NCBI GenBank assembly: GCA_004195335.1
Contig: SDWK01000745.1
Location: forward strand, 1 to 5,115
Origin: Shewanella sp.
Lineage (GTDB): Bacteria > Pseudomonadota > Gammaproteobacteria > Enterobacterales > Shewanellaceae
DNA length: 5,115 nt
Reading direction: 5' to 3'
Shown here: positions 1 to 5,115 of the stretch, one piece after another
How the letters are laid out: every line of letters begins with the position of its first letter
How positions within the stretch are numbered: the first letter of the stretch is position 1
The notes under the pieces: generated by a model
The model's input: the letters and a program-made list of their open reading frames with translations, nothing else
What the model was told of the DNA's origin: nothing
Database searches by the model: none
Made by a program: the position numbers and the translations under genes

Positions 1-26
1 TTGTAGGAGCGGCTTTAGCCGCGAAG
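1..26. repeat. REP-like palindromic element at left edge
   Basis: A perfect 6-bp inverted repeat, GCGGCT (9-14) and AGCCGC (17-22), lies inside the context GTAGGAG...GCGAAG. This matches the general form of the REP (repetitive extragenic palindromic) sequences found in many copies in Shewanella, Pseudomonas and related gammaproteobacterial genomes. It lies outside any supported gene, downstream of the small minus-strand ORF, which is where such elements usually sit. The element may continue beyond base 1. Its REP identity comes from remembered family form; copy number cannot be seen from one window. Confidence 0.6.
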
Positions 27-45
27 ACTTTTGAAGAGACAATAG

Positions 46-73
46 CTAGATAGAGATACATATCTATATCTAG
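46..73. repeat. AT-rich near-perfect inverted repeat
   Basis: CTAGATAGAGATA (46-58) and TATCTATATCTAG (61-73) pair at 12 of 13 positions (only 53/66 mismatches) around a 2-base centre. The right arm contains the stop codon of the small minus-strand ORF (TAG, 72-70), so the mRNA could fold a hairpin at its 3' end. No T-run follows on the minus strand, so it does not look like a standard intrinsic terminator. It may protect the 3' end, help termination weakly, or be a decayed repeat unit. Confidence 0.5.
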
Positions 74-103
74 GCCAGACGCGTGCGTGCGTATCTAGAC
101 CAG
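67..103. repeat. Short direct repeats flanking a (GCGT)3 microrepeat
   Basis: TATCTAGGCCAG (67-78) recurs as TATCTAGACCAG (92-103), 11 of 12 identical and 25 bases apart. Between them is a tetranucleotide tract, GCGT three times (81-92). The whole block encodes the last residues of the small minus-strand ORF, so a change in the number of 4-base units would change the reading frame of its tail. Three units is short, and no switching is shown. Confidence 0.45.
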
Positions 104-312
104 CTCTCACAAAATTCCCAGCCTCTCTCTTTACACACATAACCGACTTGATAACGGTTAAAGCTGAGTTGTTGTGCACTCTTATGGTGAGCGTCCTGGT
201 TAATAGTGAACAGATAAGCAGAATTATTGATATCAACAAGCATGTTCACAGCTAAAATTGTCACTACTGAGTATACGGACAATAGGAGAAATTTTTGGAT
301 GGGGTGTTTCAT
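70..312 (-). CDS. Small hypothetical membrane-anchored protein, 80 aa
   Basis: I do not recognise this protein. It opens with a basic N-terminus (K2, H3, K7), then a hydrophobic stretch at about residues 8-26 (FLLLSVYSVVTILAVNMLV) long enough to cross the membrane. A polar stretch of about 54 residues follows, with two cysteines, C60 and C68. The likely topology is a single N-terminal anchor or uncleaved signal with the polar part in the periplasm, where the cysteines could form a disulfide; this is inference. The start is well supported: GAGGAG lies 6 bases before the ATG, and a σ70-like promoter lies about 100 bases upstream. A terminator separates it from the efflux operon, so it is probably expressed independently. 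The tail (about residues 71-80) is encoded by short repeats and may not be ancestral. It is real with moderate confidence; function unknown. Confidence 0.55.
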   Translation of the reverse strand: MKHPIQKFLLLSVYSVVTILAVNMLVDINNSAYLFTINQDAHHKSAQQLSFNRYQVGYVCKERGWEFCESWSRYARTRLA

Positions 313-318
313 CTATCA

Positions 319-324
319 CTCCTC
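319..324 (-). promoter_or_regulatory. Ribosome binding site of the 80-aa small gene
   Basis: The minus strand reads GAGGAG, then TGATAG, then ATG (312-310). This is a near-consensus Shine-Dalgarno at good spacing. It is the main reason for accepting the minus-strand ORF over the overlapping plus-strand ORF. Confidence 0.6.
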
Positions 325-403
325 ATGTTGGTATTACGAAGCGATAAAGCACAACAGATACATTGAAGGTTTAAAGCTTAGACACGAGCCAAAGAGTTAC
401 TGG

Positions 404-422
404 CCTTATATTCAATATAGGG
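404..422. promoter_or_regulatory. Palindrome over the -10 box, possible operator
   Basis: TATATT (407-412) and AATATA (414-419) form a perfect palindrome around one central base (413). The outer CC (404-405) and GG (421-422) also pair, after one mismatch. The right arm is the -10 hexamer of the predicted minus-strand promoter and the left arm reaches its expected start site, which is where a repressor could block transcription. AT-rich palindromes near promoters also arise by chance, so the operator role is inference. Confidence 0.25.
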
Positions 423-442
423 AAGTCTGGCCTATTTGGCAA
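414..442 (-). promoter_or_regulatory. Putative σ70 promoter for the small gene
   Basis: On the minus strand a -35 box TTGCCA (442-437; 5 of 6 to TTGACA) and a -10 box TATATT (419-414; 5 of 6 to TATAAT) are separated by exactly 17 bases. Transcription would start near base 407, giving a leader of about 95 bases before the ATG at 312. It sits downstream of the efflux-operon terminator and upstream of the small gene, as expected for an independent unit. The prediction comes from sequence match alone. Confidence 0.5.
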
Positions 443-491
443 AACTTATAACCCAGCATCCCAGAGCCAGGGCTTATAAAACCCATTGTTA

Positions 492-539
492 CAACAAAAG
501 GTACACCCCCTCCTCTTCAAAGAGTCCTGAGAGCGTACC
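492..539 (-). terminator. Rho-independent terminator of the efflux operon
   Basis: Read on the minus strand, GGTACGCTCTC (539-529) pairs with GGGGGTGTACC (510-500) over 11 positions, counting three G-U pairs. An inner stem CTCTT/AAGAG (524-520 with 517-513) is separated from it by a small internal loop. The T-rich run TTTTGTTG (499-492) follows directly. The structure starts 24 bases after the stop codon of the outer-membrane factor gene, so it should end the pump/channel transcript and insulate the small gene downstream. Confidence 0.65.
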
Positions 540-563
540 CACATAGCTAAATATCGGTAGCGT

Positions 564-2021
564 CTATGCTCCCTCGGTATCGACAGCCATGACAGGTGGT
601 ACGATAACCCCACCACCCAGAGCGCGGTAAAGCGTTATCATGGACAAGAGTCTGTCCCGTTTTATCTGACTCAAGGCGAGCTGGGCGCTAAATAAGTTAC
701 GTTGAGCATCCATCAGATCCAGCGAGCTGGCGACCCCATTGCGGTATCTCAACCCCGCTAAACGGGTATACTCACTCGATGCAGCCACCAGCTCCTGTTG
801 GGCATGAATAGCAAGCTCTGAACGTCTGAAGCTATTCATGGCATCGTTGACTTCAAAGTAAGCGGTGAGCACCGTATTTCTATAGGCTAGTAAGGCCTGT
901 TTAGACTCCTCTTTAGCAATCTCATATTGAGCAGAGATACTACCGGCATTGAAGATTGGCGCCGTAATGCCTCCCAGTAGCGACCAGGTCATGCCCTCAC
1001 TATCGAGCAAGTTACTCAGTTCATCGGATTCACGCCCAAAACTGCCACTGATGGTAAACTTCGGGAAAAAGGCCGTCTTAGCTACCCCCACCTTGGCATT
1101 CATCGCGACCAAGGCCTGTTCAGCCGCCTTAACGTCTGGGCGCTGAGACAACATCTCAGAGGGGACACCGACATTAAATTGCGTGGGGAAGAGTTCCCCT
1201 TCCGCTAAAAGCTCCTCTTCGGTCTGTGGCTTCAGTGGGTAATCGAACTCTCCGAGTAAGATCCTCAATTGATTCGCCTTCTCCCCTCTTTCGAAATCAA
1301 GATCGGGTAAGGTAACTTTAGCACTCTGGTATTCTACTTCTGCTTGCCTGACCTCTAACCCGGAGATCACCCCGTTTTCTTTGCGAAGACGAGCCAAATC
1401 CAACTCTTTTTTTCGCAGAGCCACGGTATTGACTGAAATCTGATACCTTTGCTCGATGTCCAGCCATTCGTAATAACGGCTGGCGACGTCGCTTATCAAG
1501 CTAATTGTCGCTAAGTTCAATGTCTCCTGAGCTGACAGAAAGTTGGCATATTCAGCTTCACTGCGGCGACGGTTTGCCCCCCAGATATCCAGTTCCCAAG
1601 ATACAACGCCTGACAAATTAAACTCATTTTCACTGGAAGGATCGGTATTGGTCAATCCGCTATCGAGTGAGCGCTCGCCATAGGTGTCGATCCCAACTTT
1701 AGGATAGAGAGCCGCACCAGTGACGGTAATACGCTGCCTTGCAGCAATAAGTCGAGAGCGTACAGTTTCCAAATCCAAGTTCTGCGCCAAAGCATGGCTG
1801 ATCAGGGGTTGTAGTTGTGGGTCCAGATAAAAATCCCGCCACTGGGTTTTACCTATGTTATTCCCTTCGACTTGAAGCAGTTCATTATGATACTGATCTG
1901 GAATGGCCAGCTCTGGCTGCTGATAATCAGGCCCCATGGCGCAGCCCGCTAACATCGATGTGCAGCCAACGAGGGCGATGAATGCGAAACGGTTATGACG
2001 TTTAAGGATTGAATTTTGCAT
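564..2021 (-). CDS. RND efflux outer-membrane factor lipoprotein (OprM/NodT family)
   Basis: This is a complete 485-aa outer-membrane channel of a tripartite efflux system. It would trimerise as a β-barrel with a long periplasmic α-helical tunnel that meets the adaptor and RND pump. The N-terminus is a lipoprotein signal: basic K7-R8-H9, a hydrophobic core at about 12-25, then the lipobox L24-A25-G26-C27. C27 would be lipidated, and A28 at +2 fits outer-membrane sorting. The family motif GPDYQQP follows at 30-36. Two OEP-type repeats span about 65-260 and 285-470. Marker motifs include WELDIWG (142-148), SQRPDV (292-297), FFPK (318-321), PIFNAG (355-360), RNGVASSLDLMDAQR (427-441) and LGGGV (468-472). 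Length is normal for the family. The ATG shares one base with the pump's stop (TAATG), implying translational coupling, and a terminator follows the TAG stop. Substrate cannot be read from a channel of this type. Confidence 0.95.
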   Translation of the reverse strand: MQNSILKRHNRFAFIALVGCTSMLAGCAMGPDYQQPELAIPDQYHNELLQVEGNNIGKTQWRDFYLDPQLQPLISHALAQNLDLETVRSRLIAARQRITVTGAALYPKVGIDTYGERSLDSGLTNTDPSSENEFNLSGVVSWELDIWGANRRRSEAEYANFLSAQETLNLATISLISDVASRYYEWLDIEQRYQISVNTVALRKKELDLARLRKENGVISGLEVRQAEVEYQSAKVTLPDLDFERGEKANQLRILLGEFDYPLKPQTEEELLAEGELFPTQFNVGVPSEMLSQRPDVKAAEQALVAMNAKVGVAKTAFFPKFTISGSFGRESDELSNLLDSEGMTWSLLGGITAPIFNAGSISAQYEIAKEESKQALLAYRNTVLTAYFEVNDAMNSFRRSELAIHAQQELVAASSEYTRLAGLRYRNGVASSLDLMDAQRNLFSAQLALSQIKRDRLLSMITLYRALGGGVIVPPVMAVDTEGA

Positions 2022-5000
2022 TAAGCTGCCCCTCCCTGTTCACCCTTTGAGGTAATCGCCGCACTTTCATTATCAATGTTGGTGCTGGTTTTCTCGGTTG
2101 AAAGAGACTCGGTTTTGGACTTGAACCATCCCGCAGTGGTGACAAAAAAGAGCGGCACCATGACTATGCCTATCGTGGTGGCGAAGATCATGCCACATAA
2201 GATCGGAATCGAGATCGATTGTCGACTCACGGCGCCAGGCCCCACCGATAACACCAAGGGCAGGACACCTAAGATGAAGGCCATCGAGGTCATCAAGATT
2301 GGACGGAAACGCATATTGGCGGCTTCCAAAGCAGCCTCCAAACGACTCTTGCCCTGTTTATGCAGCTGATTGGCAAACTCGACAATCAAAATCGAATTCT
2401 TTGCCGCCATACCGATAAGCGAGATAAAGGCGACCTGAAAAAACAGGTTGCTCTCCATGCCACTGACTAATGTGCCTAACGCCGCCCCTAACATGGCGAT
2501 AGGCGCGATAAGTAATACGGCGATGGGGAGCGTCCAACTCTCATATAAGGCGCACAAGAACAGGAACACAAACACCATGGCCAGCGTGACAGCTATTCCG
2601 GTCTGGTTTGCCGATTGCACCTCTTGATAAGTGATCCCGGTCCACTCATACCTGAACTCATTTGGCAGCATAGGCTTGGCAACCCGTTCAATCGCGCGGA
2701 TCACATCCCCCGACGCATAGCCTTGAGCCGGGGATGCATTAATTGACGCGCTGGTGAACAGGTTATAGTGCGTCACGGCCGCCGGACCCACAGAGTAATC
2801 ATATTCGGCTAACACACCGATAGGTACCATGGCGCCACTGGATGAACGAACGTAATAATCTTTGATCTGCTCAGGGAACTGACGGTATTTATCTTCGGCT
2901 TGAACCTTAACCCGATACACGCGGCCAAACAGGTTAAAGTCGTTGACGGTTGATGAATCGGTAAAGGTTTTAATCGTACTGTAGATGTCAGAGACATTTA
3001 CGCCAATGACCATGGCCTTGGCTTCGTCAACACTAAGATGCAACTGAGGTATGGCGCTCTGCAGTGATAAGCCGGCGGTTGCTATCTCAGGTTGGAGTTT
3101 GAGTGCCTCGACCAGTTCATCAGCCGTTTCCATTAACCCTTTAAAGTTAGTGCCGGATGTATCTTGCAGCTCCATCTCGACGCCCGAGCCATTACCTAAA
3201 CCCGGCACGGCAGAGGGCAGATAGACACTAAATTCGGCCTCTAGAATATCTTGTAGGGAGACCTTAATCTCTTTCATCACCTGGTGCACGGTAGCATTGT
3301 CATCGACGCGTTGCGACCAAGGCTTTAAAATCACCTCAAACATGCCATTGGCTTGATTCGAGCCCGAACGACGGTTTTCTCCCGCTAAGGTGAAGGAGTA
3401 AGCCACGGCGGGATGATTAAGCACCTTGGCTTCGGCTTTTTTGAGTACCGCCTGTGAACGGTTAACCGTGGCACCATTTGGCAGAGACATATCGATAAAA
3501 AAGCGTCCCTGATCTTCATCGGGCATAAAGCTCGATGGCAGGCCAGACATAATGATATACACACCGCCCACCATCACGGCAAAAGCCAGGTAACTGCGTT
3601 TAGCATGCTTGTTCGTTAGCGTCACTAACGCCACATATTTAGTCGTACTGATATCGAGTTTGTCGTTAAGCCATTTGAAGAAACCCGATGTTGCCTGATC
3701 GCCCGGCCTTAACAACAAGGCACATAGCGCTGGCGATAGAGTCAAGGCCACCACGGTTGAGATGAGCACGGCAACGGTAATCGCCACGGCGAACTCACGG
3801 TACATGATGCCGGTGATCCCTGACAGGAAAGAAACGGGGACGAATACGGCGGCTAGCACCAAACTGGTGGCCACTAATGCGCCCGATAACTCCTTCATTG
3901 CCACTTTGGTCGCTTCTGTGGGACTCAAGCCATTTTCATTCATCAGGCGCTCGACATTCTCGACCACCACGATGGCATCATCGACCACAATGCCGATGGC
4001 CAATACCAAGGCGAGTAAGCTAACGGTATTGATGGTGAACCCAAAGGCGAGCATCGCGGCTAACGTACCAATCAAGGAGACGGGTACGGCTATCGCCGGG
4101 ATCAAGGTGGCACGCCAATTCTGTAAGAACAGATAGACGACCAGAATAACTAACACTAATGCTTCGATGAGTGTCTTTACCACTTCGTCGATCGAGTTCT
4201 GGATAAATATCGAAGCGTCAAAGAAGACTTGCCACTCCATCCCCTGTGGGAATTTTTGACCTAAGGCAGCCATCTCTTGCTTGACCTTTTTTGTCACCTC
4301 TAAGGCATTGGCACCCGGCAACAAATAGACCTGTAGAATAGTCGCGTTAGCCCCGTTTAATTGAGACTGTAATGTATAGGAAGAGGAGCCCAGTTCAATA
4401 CTGGCAATGTCACGCAAGCGAATGAGTGAGCCATCGGTGTTCGCCCGCACGATGATCTCATTAAATTGTGGCACACTGCTCATACGCCCGGCGGCGGTAA
4501 TGGGCAAGGTCATACTCAGTGTATCTGTATTTGGCTGAGAGCCGATTGAACCGGCTGGCGACTCCTTATTTTGTGCCTTGATGGCACCGATAACATCACC
4601 GGTCGTCAAGCCGTAGCCAGCCATCATGTCAGGCTTTAACCAGACTCGCATTGAGTAACTACGAGAGCCGGTGTTACGCACCCGTCCCACACCCGGAATG
4701 CGCTTCAGAGCCGACTGAATATTGATGGTGGCGTAGTTACTAAGATAGATCTCATCATAGCGCTCGTCACTCGAGGTCAATGCGAGCTTGAGTAGCTCTA
4801 CCGAGGCCTCTTTGGAAACCGATACGCCTTCAGTTTGTACATCGATGGGCAAACTTCCCGTCGCCTGCTGAGTCGAGTTTTGAACATCGACGGCAGCCAG
4901 ATCGGGATTAGTGCCCACATCGAAAGTGATAGTCACGCTAGCGCTGCCCGAATTGGTACTCTTCGAGCTCATGTAAATCATGTTGGGAACACCGTTTAAC

Positions 5001-5096
5001 TCTTGCTCAAGCGGCGTTGCAACCGATTCGGCTGCCGTAGTTGAGGTTGCCCCCGGATAGGATGCCGAGACCTTAACCTGTGGCGGCGTCATATAG
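2021..5096 (-). CDS. RND efflux pump, HAE1/AcrB-like permease, 5'-truncated
   Basis: This proton-driven inner-membrane pump exports hydrophobic or amphiphilic compounds as a trimer. Native sequence starts inside a codon at base 5096; by comparison with E. coli AcrB about 36 residues, including most of TM1, are missing, so no start or RBS is present. Numbers below count from the artefactual ATG at 5113. The order is porter domain (about 7-305), TM2-TM6 (about 312-462), an amphipathic helix, TM7 (about 508-526), second porter half (about 530-835), TM8-TM12 (about 841-992), then a Ser/Thr-rich cytoplasmic tail (about 1000-1030). The proton-relay residues are intact: D378-D379 in GIVVDDA, K905 in GMAAKNS, R935 and T942 in MRFRPILMT, matching AcrB D407, D408, K940, R971 and T978. 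Several drug-trap phenylalanines are replaced by charged or polar residues, so the substrate range may differ from AcrB. The frame is open throughout and overlaps the channel gene by one base. The adaptor gene is presumably upstream, off the window. Confidence 0.93.
2031..2035 (-). promoter_or_regulatory. Ribosome binding site of the outer-membrane factor gene
   Basis: GGAGG, within GGGAGGGG (2036-2029), lies 9 bases before the ATG at 2021, inside the last Gly-Gly-Ala codons of the pump gene. It supports the chosen start together with the lipoprotein signal that begins right after it. Ribosomes ending on the pump could restart here directly. Confidence 0.6.
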
Positions 5097-5115
5097 CTGT
5101 CTCTTATACACATCT
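5097..5115. other. Nextera/Tn5 mosaic-end adapter, non-genomic
   Basis: The last 19 bases are exactly CTGTCTCTTATACACATCT, the Tn5 mosaic-end sequence used in Nextera library preparation. It interrupts a conserved RND coding region and ends flush with the window, as expected for untrimmed adapter at a contig end. Read on the minus strand it adds an ATG and the residues MCIRDS in frame with the pump (the last base of the Ser codon is native), creating a false start. Confidence 0.95.

Noticed and set aside
15..239. Minus-strand ORF of 74 codons in another frame
   Set aside because: It overlaps the 80-codon ORF on the same strand, begins at a TTG inside it and lacks a good ribosome binding site. 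It is a shadow frame, though a frameshift in the GCGT tract could join its tail to the small gene.
227..451. Plus-strand ORF of 74 codons, with an internal ATG at 299 preceded by AGGAG (284-288)
   Set aside because: The full ORF starts at a TTG without a convincing SD. The internal ATG would give a 50-aa product with a 10-base spacer, but it runs antisense through the promoter and leader of the better-supported minus-strand gene, and I see no plus-strand promoter or recognisable domain.
446..479. Imperfect inverted repeat TTATAACCC / GGGcTTATAA
   Set aside because: The arms need a bulge and enclose a 15-base loop, and no T-run follows at a suitable place. The clear terminator at 492-539 already explains the end of the operon.
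2076..2369. Plus-strand ORF of 97 codons, and the similar short ORFs at 949-1146 (plus) and 2809-2997 (minus)
   Set aside because: All lie inside the two conserved efflux genes in other frames, with no independent start signals or recognisable domains.
3762..4136. Plus-strand ORF of 124 codons opposite the pump gene
   Set aside because: It lies entirely antisense to the conserved TM2-TM6 region of the pump, and its Ala/Thr/Met-rich composition is what the complement of membrane-segment codons gives.
5111..5113. ATG at 5113 as the pump start codon
   Set aside because: This ATG belongs to the Nextera mosaic end, and the family N-terminus including TM1 is missing.
1..5115. tRNA, rRNA, CRISPR array, complete insertion sequence or defence genes
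   Set aside because: I looked on both strands and saw no repeat-spacer pattern, tRNA-like or rRNA-like sequence, or transposase. About 89% of the window is the two efflux genes.

Overview
This window holds the 3' part of a tripartite multidrug-type efflux operon. All genes are on the minus strand, and the fragment was probably the whole of a short-read assembly contig. Reading in the direction of transcription (right to left) there is an RND inner-membrane pump lacking its first ~36 residues, then a complete outer-membrane factor lipoprotein (485 aa) whose ATG shares one base with the pump's stop codon (TAATG), then a rho-independent terminator. After that comes a separate small transcription unit: a σ70-like promoter, a strong Shine-Dalgarno and an 80-codon putative membrane-anchored protein. 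The left end carries short repeats and a REP-like hairpin.

The organism is most likely a gammaproteobacterium. The clues are an HAE1-type RND pump with an OprM/NodT-type outer-membrane partner, E. coli-like promoter and SD signals, and a 'GTAGGAGCGGCTTTAGCCGCG' type REP hairpin of the kind scattered through Shewanella, Pseudomonas and related genomes. A Shewanella-like source is my guess, not a demonstrated assignment.

Layout: 1-26 REP-like hairpin; 46-103 inverted and direct repeats that overlap the 3' end of the small gene; 70-312 small membrane protein; 313-442 its RBS, leader and promoter, with a palindrome on the -10; 492-539 terminator of the efflux operon; 564-2021 outer-membrane factor; 2021-5096 truncated RND pump; 5097-5115 Nextera/Tn5 mosaic-end adapter, which is not genomic DNA.

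Function: the pump takes substrates from the periplasm or inner membrane using the proton-motive force and passes them to the outer-membrane channel. A periplasmic adaptor (membrane fusion protein) is needed to join them. None is visible here; in such operons it usually lies just upstream of the pump gene, which would be beyond the right end.

I found no convincing new biological system. The points most worth a second look are the adapter at the right end, which creates a false 'MCIRDS' protein start, the loss of most of the AcrB-type phenylalanine trap in the pump, and the unrecognised small protein with its own promoter.
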